Shown piece after piece: positions 13,926 through 20,157 of a stretch of DNA of 29,480 bases. Positions within the stretch are counted from its first letter, which is position 1; every line of letters starts with the position of its first letter. Under the pieces are notes generated by a model, which worked only from the letters and a program-made list of their open reading frames with translations, was not told the DNA's origin and ran no database searches. Where the stretch lies: positions 1 to 29,480 of the IMG/VR virus record IMGVR_UViG_3300044729_000488; one strand, given 5' to 3'. The translations under genes were made by a program, and so were the position numbers. The DNA is from a virus.

Positions 13926-14059
13926 ACAAGTCAGTCATTATCTCAGAAGAGACTCACAAACTACTCAAAGAATACTGCCAGAGCGAAGGCATCAAAACCC
14001 AACATCTAGCGGATCGAATTATCCGCGAGTGGCTGGAGAAGAAGAAGGAGTCTAAATGA
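13922..14059 (+). CDS. Ribbon-helix-helix DNA-binding protein (Arc/MetJ type)
   Basis: A 45-residue protein with the build of the family: an N-terminal strand (NKSVIIS), helix A (EETHKLLKEYCQSEG), turn (IKTQHL) and helix B (ADRIIREWLEKKKESK). Such proteins dimerise and bind short palindromes, usually repressing nearby promoters. It is therefore a candidate binder of the AACCCA dyads at 9617 and 12854, though nothing in the sequence proves this. Coupled by ATGA on both sides. Confidence 0.7.
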   Translation: MNKSVIISEETHKLLKEYCQSEGIKTQHLADRIIREWLEKKKESK

Positions 14060-14361
14060 GCGATACCCCAATATCCGACTCAACCGCTCACAACGTAGCC
14101 GATCTGGGAATGCTGTGCAGGAGGTTGGAACGCGAACTCAACGCAGCAAACTCAATCATCCGGCAGCAGCAATTGTTGGATGAGGAGAACCTGCGGCTTC
14201 AAGAACGCATCAAGCGGTTGGAGGACAGCATCGAAAAGCTCAAAGATGCGGGAGACTTGGTTTTGATCTGGCTTCTTTCCAATCGCAGTCATCTCGGTGG
14301 ACTGGATGTGGATTCCGCTCTGCGAGAATGGAAACAATCTAAAAAGGAGGCCAAGCCGTGA
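14056..14361 (+). CDS. Coiled-coil protein of the RRLERELN family, copy 1
   Basis: A 101-residue protein with an N-terminal DTPISDSTAHNV segment, the R-R-L-E-R-E-L-N motif at about residues 22-29 and a long heptad-patterned helix to residue 67. A hydrophobic-basic C-terminus (LVLIWLLSNRSHLGG) follows. The same DTP...RRLERELN plan recurs in the protein at 19130 and is common in small phage proteins of unknown role. Start and stop overlap neighbours by 4 bases. Confidence 0.65.
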   Translation: MSDTPISDSTAHNVADLGMLCRRLERELNAANSIIRQQQLLDEENLRLQERIKRLEDSIEKLKDAGDLVLIWLLSNRSHLGGLDVDSALREWKQSKKEAKP

Positions 14362-14528
14362 GTGTAGAAGAACGAATACTTTTCCTATCGGAATCTCCCG
14401 ATTGCAACCATCCACGCGAACTCCGCGCAATCGCTCTCGATGTTCGCAAGCTGGAGGATCGCGTGAAACAACTGGAACTCAAAGAGGACGAACTGAACGA
14501 CCTCAAGAAATGGTTGCAGGGACGATGA
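14358..14528 (+). CDS. Small coiled-coil protein
   Basis: A 56-residue protein with a GTG start at 14358 (GTGA overlap). A short N-terminal part with SESPDCNHPRELR leads into a charged heptad helix (ALDVRKLEDRVKQLELKEDEL). It follows another coiled-coil protein, so the two may interact. Not recognised. Confidence 0.6.
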   Translation: MSVEERILFLSESPDCNHPRELRAIALDVRKLEDRVKQLELKEDELNDLKKWLQGR

Positions 14529-14749
14529 AGCTGCGACCGATCAAGTGGGTGCTGTCACCCACCGACGACCATATGCTCTCGATGGAATGCACTGACATCG
14601 AAATCGTCGATGAAGGGGGCGGCGAATACGTCGAGGTCAGTCAATCTGCTGATGGCCATGGTAAAGTCAGCATCAACCCAGAGGAGTGGCCGATGATGCG
14701 TAAGGCAATCGACGACGCGATCAAGCAATGCAGGGACCTAAAGCCATGA
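14525..14749 (+). CDS. Small hypothetical protein
   Basis: A 74-residue acidic protein (MKLRPIKWVLSPTDDHML ... KQCRDLKP). Strands around residues 5-45 (IEIVDEGGGEYVEVSQS) precede a C-terminal helix (EEWPMMRKAIDDAIKQC). The frame is open from 14297, but ATG 14525 overlaps the previous stop as ATGA and is preferred. No family recognised. Confidence 0.6.
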   Translation: MKLRPIKWVLSPTDDHMLSMECTDIEIVDEGGGEYVEVSQSADGHGKVSINPEEWPMMRKAIDDAIKQCRDLKP

Positions 14750-14895
14750 GATCAGTTCAAGACATCATGCGAGAAGGGACCGGCATCAAAGTCCTAAGCC
14801 GCAAAGACGTTGGAGATGCCGTGAGAGCAGCCAAAGCTAAGAAAACAGAGTTCACAAGCTTCTGGACTAGAAAGAGAGGCAAAGCAACAAAATGA
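14746..14895 (+). CDS. Small basic protein
   Basis: A 49-residue protein, very basic (AVRAAKAKKTEF ... WTRKRGKATK), coupled by ATGA on both sides. It could bind nucleic acid; the charge is the only hint. Confidence 0.55.
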   Translation: MRSVQDIMREGTGIKVLSRKDVGDAVRAAKAKKTEFTSFWTRKRGKATK

Positions 14896-15059
14896 GACAA
14901 TCAACATACATACCATTACGTGGACACATACCACAAGCAGTTGTATTGGAAGTACTGGAAGACATTAGCAAAAACAAAACATACAGACAGATCAAAGAAG
15001 ATTACTCGGTCAGCTTAGGTTGGATACACAAAGTCAGACATAACAAGATTAGAAAATGA
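14892..15059 (+). CDS. Small helix-turn-helix protein
   Basis: A 55-residue protein. Residues about 28-55 (KTYRQIKEDYSVSLGWIHKVRHNKIRK) read as a helix-turn-helix ending in a basic R-H-N-K-I-R-K tail. The next protein ends in an alignable domain (SFTAKELSTKYGVSDYWVWAVRNNKFRK), so the pair share an ancestor for that domain. The gene is noticeably A-rich (many aca, ata, aaa codons) compared with genes upstream, suggesting a different origin. ATGA-coupled on both sides. Confidence 0.62.
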   Translation: MRQSTYIPLRGHIPQAVVLEVLEDISKNKTYRQIKEDYSVSLGWIHKVRHNKIRK

Positions 15060-15331
15060 GCATACTTAACAAAATCGGAATTACTAAAGAAGCAATCGCA
15101 AGACTGTTAGGAGTCCACAAGACGGTTACAGTTGAGGAACCGCAATGGAAGGCACTCAGCAAGAAAACCAAGCGCGGTCGTGGACGACCCAAAGGCCAGA
15201 AGATCCCGCAATGGGTCGTTGATGCGGTAAGGAACTCTCACAAAAGTTTTACCGCTAAGGAACTATCAACCAAGTACGGTGTCTCTGACTATTGGGTTTG
15301 GGCTGTACGCAACAACAAGTTCAGAAAGTAA
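15056..15331 (+). CDS. AT-hook plus helix-turn-helix DNA-binding protein
   Basis: A 91-residue protein with three parts: a short N-terminal helix region (GITKEAIARLLGVHKTVT) that may itself be a helix-turn-helix, a canonical AT-hook (KRGRGRPKGQK at about residues 38-48), and a C-terminal helix-turn-helix (FTAKELSTKYGVSDYWVWAVRNNKFRK). AT-hooks insert into the minor groove of AT-rich DNA. Last gene of the tightly overlapped block that begins at 13405. Probably a transcription regulator of phage or host genes. Confidence 0.68.
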   Translation: MSILNKIGITKEAIARLLGVHKTVTVEEPQWKALSKKTKRGRGRPKGQKIPQWVVDAVRNSHKSFTAKELSTKYGVSDYWVWAVRNNKFRK

Positions 15332-15398
15332 CCAAATCCAACGATAATCAACGCGAGTGTGTCTTGATTAAGTTCTAATTCCATGATTCTTCAACATT
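15332..15398 (+). promoter_or_regulatory. Gap with operator half-site-like sequence
   Basis: This 67-base gap holds atCCAACGAT (15336-15345), matching the left half and centre of the 12854 dyad, and a 6-bp hairpin TAATCA/TGATTA (15345-15350 with 15365-15370). TTGATT at 15364 is a possible -35, but no -10 is convincing. Weak evidence for a promoter before the phosphoesterase. Confidence 0.3.
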
Positions 15399-16148
15399 GT
15401 GAACATTACACAGCACCAACGCCGAGTCATGGCGATTGGTTGCAGTCATGGGAACCGAGCCAATCAAGATGCACTCGCTGCGGCGCTTTTGTTCCGCGAG
15501 AAGTTCAAGCCGCACGAAGTAATTCACCTCGGAGACGCATACGATCTTGCATCGTTGCGGTCTGGTTCACTCCGAGACCCTCAAGACTCGGACCAAGCCG
15601 ATGACTATCTCGACGACATTCAAGAGGGGGCAAAGTTCTTGGATGAATTGAGACCAACAGTCTTCACAATGGGCAACCATGACGAACGGGCTAAGAAGTA
15701 TCTCAATCATCATAACGCTGTTGTAAGAGGGTTTGCCGAAGCTGTATGGGAACGAATGCTAAAACCAATTGAGAAACACTGTCATACGTTTATCAAATAC
15801 AACGATTGTCACGACAGATCGTTTTACAAGTTGGGTGGATTTCGGTGGGGACATGGAGTCCTATTCGGTGAGAACTTCTTGCGTGATTCCGCTGAGACGT
15901 TTGGGAACTGCGTTGTGGCTCATGCTCACAGAGCAGGTCAAGCGACTGGCCGAACAATGGGAAATCCGATTGGCTTTTGCGTCGGTACTTTGGCAGATGT
16001 TCCTGCAATGGATTACTCGGGGAAACGACGATCAACCCTAGCTTGGTCCCACGGTATTGTATTTGGAGAGTATACAATTAACAGCGCACAACTATATCTA
16101 CATCAATGGCCACAAAACGAGAAGAACTGGGTTCTGCCGAGCTTCTGA
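15399..16148 (+). CDS. Metallophosphoesterase (calcineurin-like fold)
   Basis: A 249-residue protein with most metal-binding motifs in order: HLGDAYD (G-D46-x-x-D49), MGNHDE (GNHD 92-95), GHG at 151-153 and AHAH at 174-177. The first motif is GCSHG, with Cys15 where most relatives have Asp. Members cleave phosphodiesters or phosphomonoesters, often of nucleic acids or nucleotides; in phages the substrate is usually unknown. GTG 15399 is chosen as the longest start; ATG 15429, just before MAIGCSHG, is an equally possible start. The downstream gene begins 43 bases before its stop. Confidence 0.8.
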   Translation: MNITQHQRRVMAIGCSHGNRANQDALAAALLFREKFKPHEVIHLGDAYDLASLRSGSLRDPQDSDQADDYLDDIQEGAKFLDELRPTVFTMGNHDERAKKYLNHHNAVVRGFAEAVWERMLKPIEKHCHTFIKYNDCHDRSFYKLGGFRWGHGVLFGENFLRDSAETFGNCVVAHAHRAGQATGRTMGNPIGFCVGTLADVPAMDYSGKRRSTLAWSHGIVFGEYTINSAQLYLHQWPQNEKNWVLPSF

Positions 16149-16366
16149 GGAAGCTGAGGCTTGCCATAGCTAACCAACCAGAACCGGTCCCAGAAGGGTT
16201 TAAGACAGCTGGACAATGGTCTGCCGAGTGGGGAATAACAGACAACGCTGCTGGTATTGTGCTCTGTCGAGCAGTTAAGAAGGGTCTTGTTGAAACCAAA
16301 CGGTTCCGAGTTATCTCTGGTCTCCGTGGGGTCTATCCGGTTACGCATTACCGCCTCAAACAATGA
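16106..16366 (+). CDS. Winged-helix-like small protein
   Basis: An 86-residue protein. Residues 34-84 (TAGQWSAEWGITDNAAGIVLCRAVKKGLVETKRFRV ... YPVTHYRLKQ) have the helix, turn, helix and beta-wing pattern of a winged helix. It overlaps the phosphoesterase gene by 43 bases in a different frame, longer than any other overlap in this region except 566 and 9788. A regulatory role is possible; no family is assigned. Confidence 0.62.
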   Translation: MATKREELGSAELLRKLRLAIANQPEPVPEGFKTAGQWSAEWGITDNAAGIVLCRAVKKGLVETKRFRVISGLRGVYPVTHYRLKQ

Positions 16367-16545
16367 AATACAGATCTAAAGCCAACCCGTCAGTCATCGT
16401 TGAATTGGTCTCTGAAGCGCAACTGCGGATCGCTGAGACCAAGAGACTGGCGGTCGTGTACCGTAAAGACGGGATTCTATACGTCAGACCCAAAGCCGAA
16501 TTTTTCGATAAGTTCAAGCTGGACGAAACACCGATTCCGAGTTAG
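16363..16545 (+). CDS. Small conserved phage-type protein
   Basis: A 60-residue protein (MKYRSKANPSVIVELVSE ... GILYVRPKAEFFDKFK). The MKYRSK opening and the YVRP-x-x-E-F-x-x-K-F ending fit a recurring small phage protein of unknown function, probably a small beta barrel. ATGA-coupled start. Last gene before the structured gap at 16546-16698. Confidence 0.65.
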   Translation: MKYRSKANPSVIVELVSEAQLRIAETKRLAVVYRKDGILYVRPKAEFFDKFKLDETPIPS

Positions 16546-16581
16546 GAGTAAGGAGTCAGCGCAAGCCGTAGGAAGCAAGTG

Positions 16582-16610
16582 TTGACACACCATACCTGAA
16601 GCCATGTTCA
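16582..16610 (+). promoter_or_regulatory. Possible promoter for the replication genes
   Basis: A perfect TTGACA at 16582-16587 lies in the 153-base gap. At 17 bases the -10 would be TGTTCA, which is poor, and there is no operator dyad. A start here would place the hairpin at 16621 near the extreme 5-prime end of the message. Confidence 0.35.
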
Positions 16611-16620
16611 ACCAACTTTT

Positions 16621-16684
16621 CCCCACCCTTTCCGTGCCACGTCCCGTCGCTTCAGCGGGAGTTCCTACCACGGTCTGGGTGGGG
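16621..16684 (+). promoter_or_regulatory. Long hairpin leader before the replication operon
   Basis: Nested inverted repeats: an outer 8-bp stem CCCCACCC/GGGTGGGG (16621-16628 with 16677-16684), CCGTG/CACGG (16632-16636 with 16669-16673) and TCCCG/CGGGA (16642-16646 with 16656-16660). It is followed by TTTCTGTTTGTT, and the next ATG is only 15 bases beyond the outer stem. It may be an intrinsic terminator/attenuator or a 5-prime element controlling translation of the replication genes. Confidence 0.55.
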
Positions 16685-16698
16685 TTTCTGTTTGTTAC

Positions 16699-17463
16699 AT
16701 GAACGAAGACAAGAAGACCCGTAAGGCTCCAGCCTTTCAGTTATACACCGATGACTTCCTAGCTGGGACCATCGAAATGTCCCAAGAAGAAGTTGGTCAA
16801 TTCATTCGACTTCTCTGCCATCAATGGAACCGCGGTTCAATTCCGGTTGAAACCGAAAAGCAACAGCGGTTGGCTGGCGGTTGCGTATCGGTTGACGTGT
16901 TAGATAAGTTCGATCACTGCGAAGATGGTTTGCTTAGAAACAAAAGGCTTGAGTCCGTTAGAACCGAAAAGGGTAAGTTTTTGCAGAGCCAATCCGAAAA
17001 AGGCAAGTTATCCGCGGAAAAACGCAGATTGGAGGCTCTGGAACGGCAAAGTCAATCCAACCAAAATCCAACCGCGGTTGAACCGGTGTTGCAACCGGAT
17101 GGTCAACCGAAATTCAACTCTCCATCTCCATCTCCTAATAAGAAAGATACAGCGTCTCCAAAGTCGCCGTGGGATGTTGGCTTCGGTGTTGAGTTACCAA
17201 ACAGCTTTCAGACAGAGAACTGTCTTCAAGCAGTCAAGCTCTGGCTTCAGTACAAATCGGAGCGTAAAGAGGGATACAAGAAGACCGGACTCACGGCATC
17301 ACTCGCCAAGTGGTCCAACGAGTTTTCCCCTGCTGAGTTCCCATCTGCTGTTGAGAACTCAATCGCTTCTGGTTGGAAAGGGATATTCCCAACCGGAAAG
17401 CAGCAACAACAACCTCAAGCCAAGTCCGTCAACCTCAGCCTCAACATTGCGGACTACCAATGA
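16699..17463 (+). CDS. DUF1376-type replication protein, putative helicase loader
   Basis: A 254-residue protein. The N-terminal domain (PAFQLYTDDFLAGTIEMSQEE, then GQFIRLLCHQWNRGSIP) matches the DUF1376 group found in phage and prophage replication regions. A low-complexity, Gln/Ser/Pro-rich linker (about 105-155) follows, then a C-terminal domain with GFGVELPNSF and a tryptophan-containing helix (CLQAVKLWLQYKSERK) resembling primosomal or initiator proteins. The helicase gene follows with a 4-base overlap, so it may load the helicase or recognise the origin. No Shine-Dalgarno; the start sits right behind the hairpin. Confidence 0.75.
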   Translation: MNEDKKTRKAPAFQLYTDDFLAGTIEMSQEEVGQFIRLLCHQWNRGSIPVETEKQQRLAGGCVSVDVLDKFDHCEDGLLRNKRLESVRTEKGKFLQSQSEKGKLSAEKRRLEALERQSQSNQNPTAVEPVLQPDGQPKFNSPSPSPNKKDTASPKSPWDVGFGVELPNSFQTENCLQAVKLWLQYKSERKEGYKKTGLTASLAKWSNEFSPAEFPSAVENSIASGWKGIFPTGKQQQQPQAKSVNLSLNIADYQ

Positions 17464-18755
17464 ACGATCCGTTTTACGCTGTAGACGACGAATTTGCCGT
17501 CATTGGTTGTTGCCTCAACGGTGGGGTTGATACCTGCTCGGATGCTTTCGCTGAGATCCAGACCTCAGCGTTTCAGACCGAGACTCTGGCGATGACCTTC
17601 GACGTGTTGAAGTCGTTGGTCGCCGAGTCCAAGCCGATTGCGCTTCCCGAAGTCATGCGGGAATGGAAGAAATCCTTCGCTTCAAATCCGGTCCCGTTTG
17701 AAGACTGGAATAAAGCGATGGAAGCCTCCCCATCACCGGCAAGCTATCCGATGTTTGCCAAAGGTGTTCTTGAAGCCGCTCACCGTCGCCAGCTACGAAT
17801 CGCTGGAGACCGTCTATTGAGGGAGTCCGCTGTCTCCACCCTCGCAGTCGATCAAATCGTCTCTAATGCCGAACAGGGGCTTGCCATTGATGCCTCTAAG
17901 GAGACGCTTCAACCCGCAAAGTCAGTTGTTGGGAGATTCATCGACGCAACCCAAGAGAGATTTGAACGAAAGGGGCAACTCTCTGGCATCACTTCTGGCT
18001 TCTATCGGCTCGACCAAATGACTGATGGTTTCCAGCTTGGAGAACTTGCTATCTTGGCCGCTCGTCCATCCATCGGTAAGACCGCAATGGCGATTGCCTT
18101 TGCTCAAGCGGCTTCCGTCATTGGTAAGGTTCCCACGCTGTTCGTCTCGCTTGAGATGTCTGACGAATCAATCGTTCGTCGTATGGTCTCAACTATCGGG
18201 TCAGTCCCAATGGGGGATATCCGCACCGGCAACATGACCGAAGGTGGGATGAAGTCCATGAGTCACGCTTGCTCTAGGATCGCATCCAGTCCGCTCCATT
18301 TTGTGTCTGGTTCATCTGTAAGCAACATCGCGGCAATCACTGCAACCATCCGTCGAGCGGTTCGCAAGTGGGGAGTGAAACTGGTAATCATCGACTACCT
18401 GCAAAAGATCCACGGTTCCAAGTCTGCCGAGAAACGTACATACGAGATCGCGGAGGTCAGTGGACGACTCAAGAGCATTGCAACCGAATGTAAGGTTGCT
18501 GTGGTCTCACTAGCGCAACTCAACAGAGAGAATGAGAAGGAGAAGGGGCGGTCACCTAAGCTTACAGATCTCGCTGATTCGGGTCAGATAGAGCGTGACG
18601 CTGACTTAGTAATGCTCCTTAACCGCGACCGCTCCCAGAAGTGCGGTGAAGCAATCATTGCCATCGCCAAGCAGCGTGACGGTGAATGTGGAGCCGTGAA
18701 GCTATGGTACGACGGTCAGTATTGCCGCTTTGGCGAGATTGCCCCCGATACTTAA
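17460..18755 (+). CDS. dnaB: DnaB-like replicative helicase
   Basis: A 431-residue protein. The N-terminal helical domain (about 1-150) is followed by the RecA-like core: GFYRLDQMTDGF at about 180-191, Walker A ARPSIGKT at 201-208, VSLEMS at 229-234, Walker B LVIIDYLQ at 308-315, LAQLNRE, and LTDLADSGQIERDADLVMLL with the arginine-bearing C-terminal motifs. It would unwind the phage replication fork as a hexamer. The frame opens at 17373, but ATG 17460 overlaps the previous stop (ATGA) and matches the family start. Length is slightly below bacterial DnaB, typical for phage versions. Confidence 0.92.
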   Translation: MNDPFYAVDDEFAVIGCCLNGGVDTCSDAFAEIQTSAFQTETLAMTFDVLKSLVAESKPIALPEVMREWKKSFASNPVPFEDWNKAMEASPSPASYPMFAKGVLEAAHRRQLRIAGDRLLRESAVSTLAVDQIVSNAEQGLAIDASKETLQPAKSVVGRFIDATQERFERKGQLSGITSGFYRLDQMTDGFQLGELAILAARPSIGKTAMAIAFAQAASVIGKVPTLFVSLEMSDESIVRRMVSTIGSVPMGDIRTGNMTEGGMKSMSHACSRIASSPLHFVSGSSVSNIAAITATIRRAVRKWGVKLVIIDYLQKIHGSKSAEKRTYEIAEVSGRLKSIATECKVAVVSLAQLNRENEKEKGRSPKLTDLADSGQIERDADLVMLLNRDRSQKCGEAIIAIAKQRDGECGAVKLWYDGQYCRFGEIAPDT

Positions 18756-18756
18756 T

Positions 18757-18797
18757 CCTAACGATAGGTTGACTGCCATAAACCATTGCTGTAAACT
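18757..18797 (+). promoter_or_regulatory. Promoter with variant dyad upstream of the -35
   Basis: TTGACT (18769-18774), 17-base spacer and TAAACT (18792-18797): the best -35/-10 pair in the window. Abutting the -35 is the 12-bp dyad CCTA-ACGA-TAGG (18757-18768), which shares the ACGA centre with the 12854 operator but has CCTA arms and lies outside the spacer. It would start a transcript near 18804, ahead of the ATG at 18831. Confidence 0.6.
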
Positions 18798-18830
18798 GAC
18801 CAACGAAAGCAAGAAACACCCACAAACACC

Positions 18831-19115
18831 ATGCAAACCGGTAAGATTGACGTTACAAAGATCGACAAAGCATTCCTATTCAAAGGCAAAGCTGGAACGT
18901 ATTTGGATATCGCACTTATCCCCAACAAGTCTGGACGAGACCAATACGGTAACGATGGAATGATTGTGCAGTCTATTAGCAAAGCCGCACGACAAGAAGG
19001 TAAGAAGGGTCCGATCTTGGGTAACTATGCTGACCTAGATAGGCGTGAAGCTGCGCCAGTTAAGAAGGTAGCTGCTAACGATCCGCTTGGACCTGAAGAT
19101 GACATTCCCTTTTGA
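18831..19115 (+). CDS. SSB-like small protein with DDIPF tail
   Basis: A 94-residue protein. Its body (KIDVTKIDKAFLFKGKAGTYLDIALIPN, then DQYGNDGMIVQSISK) is beta-rich and of a type seen in phage replication regions. The C-terminus, PLGPEDDIPF, copies the acidic tip of bacterial SSB that docks repair and replication enzymes. It lies right after the helicase, behind its own promoter. I infer a single-stranded-DNA-binding or SSB-mimicking role; the body is not a textbook OB fold. ATG 18831 follows an A/C-rich leader (cacccacaaacacc). Confidence 0.65.
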   Translation: MQTGKIDVTKIDKAFLFKGKAGTYLDIALIPNKSGRDQYGNDGMIVQSISKAARQEGKKGPILGNYADLDRREAAPVKKVAANDPLGPEDDIPF

Positions 19116-19129
19116 TACCATTAACACCC

Positions 19130-19336
19130 ATGACTAACACAGAAAGCTTCTGGGAAGACCCAGATACAGACACTCCACGTTGTGACTTAGAGCAGAAGCG
19201 TATTGAAGGACAGTTCCCGCCGCATCTCACTACCTTAGCAATGTCATTTGCTCGACGGTTAGAGCGTGAGCTTAACGAACAACGACGACGCATCTATGAT
19301 CTAGAGGAAGAGCTAGAGCGTTTGACTCTAGAGTAA
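19130..19336 (+). CDS. Coiled-coil protein of the RRLERELN family, copy 2
   Basis: A 68-residue protein: DTDTPRCDLEQKRIEG, then FARRLERELNEQRRRIYDLEEELERL. It shares the D-T-P opening and the R-R-L-E-R-E-L-N coiled coil with the protein at 14056. ATG 19130 is chosen because its leader (ttaacaccc) matches other starts here; a TTG at 19112 overlapping the upstream stop is an alternative. Function unknown. Confidence 0.62.
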   Translation: MTNTESFWEDPDTDTPRCDLEQKRIEGQFPPHLTTLAMSFARRLERELNEQRRRIYDLEEELERLTLE

Positions 19337-19337
19337 T

Positions 19338-19775
19338 ATGCATCACAAGCGTTATCTGCACAAGAAGATGGATGTTGATGGTATCAAGAAGGAAGACACG
19401 TTAGACATACAAGCTCGCATCACTCTTCTCAATCTAGCTCCATCTATTGTAACCAATGCGATCAAAGCTGGCTGGATCTCATATCCTGCTAACGCATACG
19501 TTGATCCTGAAGAGCAAGACCCGACCGAGTGGCTGAAGAAGTATGACTGCGAGAAAGCTTACAACCTAAGACAGAAGGGAATGACTTACCGTGAGATCGG
19601 CAAGCTCTTGTGCGTGGGTATTGGTAGGGTTACTGAGATACTAAGACGCGGCGAAGAAATAGCAGTGCAACGCAAGCTTGATGAGATAGGTGTTAAGCCT
19701 ATTGATCTGCCAAAGAAATCCACAGTGGAGAAACATACGACACTAACTAAGCAACGTAAGAACACTAAGCGATAA
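19338..19775 (+). CDS. Helix-turn-helix protein
   Basis: A 145-residue basic protein. Residues 75-106 (NLRQKGMTYREIGKLLCVGIGRVTEILRRGEE) read as a homeodomain-like helix-turn-helix; the C-terminal 40 residues are Lys/Thr-rich and probably disordered. It lies at the end of the early region, just before the gap preceding the packaging genes, a fitting place for an activator of late transcription. Codon use (cta, tta, ata, aga frequent) differs from the late genes. Role inferred from position only. Confidence 0.65.
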   Translation: MHHKRYLHKKMDVDGIKKEDTLDIQARITLLNLAPSIVTNAIKAGWISYPANAYVDPEEQDPTEWLKKYDCEKAYNLRQKGMTYREIGKLLCVGIGRVTEILRRGEEIAVQRKLDEIGVKPIDLPKKSTVEKHTTLTKQRKNTKR

Positions 19776-19944
19776 CGTATGACACAGCGTATAGCAGTAC
19801 CTAATATTGCGTGTATCAGATGCGATGTAACGACCTGTATCATTAACCTAGGAGGCTCCCGCTATCTATAGATACGCTGGTGATCGCGCGGGACCGATCA
19901 TCTTCCGCGATCAAACTCGCTATTGTATTATAAACGCACCACTA
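19776..19944 (+). promoter_or_regulatory. Dyad-rich gap before the packaging genes (late control region or cos candidate)
   Basis: No gene. Contents: an 8-bp inverted repeat CAGCGTAT/ATACGCTG (19785-19792 with 19872-19879); TGTATCA twice (19812, 19836); a perfect 12-bp palindrome TATCTATAGATA (19863-19874); a strong hairpin TGATCG..CGGGA/TTCCGCGATCA (19881-19893 with 19903-19913, 2-base bulge, one G-U); then TATTAT (19926-19931) as a -10 candidate without a good -35. Lambda-like phages keep cos just upstream of the small terminase gene, so this gap could hold cos, a late promoter with an activator site, or both. Confidence 0.45.
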
Positions 19945-20157
19945 ATGACAAACGCTGCACAATACGTTATGCTTAATTTTGGGCATCACACACTGCGCTG
20001 GCATCTTGCTCAGATCCGCGCTGGACGTTCTACGGCTGAGCAGATTGCGGGTTACTACCAGCCGAATCCAAAAGACCCAGAGCAGCGCACAATCTGCAAA
20101 GGGTTGGCTGATCTTCTCAAAACAAAATCCGAAGATCTTCCCGAAAGTCTACGATGA
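19945..20157 (+). CDS. Small hypothetical protein of the packaging operon
   Basis: A 70-residue helical protein (MTNAAQYVMLNFGHHTLRW ... LLKTKSEDLPESLR). It begins after an A/C-rich leader (acgcaccacta) and overlaps the small-terminase start by 4 bases. The AQIRAGRSTAEQIAGYYQ segment could be a short helix-turn-helix. First gene of the late transcript. Not recognised. Confidence 0.65.
   Translation: MTNAAQYVMLNFGHHTLRWHLAQIRAGRSTAEQIAGYYQPNPKDPEQRTICKGLADLLKTKSEDLPESLR

Noticed and set aside
16925-17530. 201-codon + strand ORF in another frame of the DUF1376/helicase junction
   Set aside because: It overlaps two well-supported coupled genes, and its Arg/Ser/Leu-rich sequence is typical of an out-of-frame reading.
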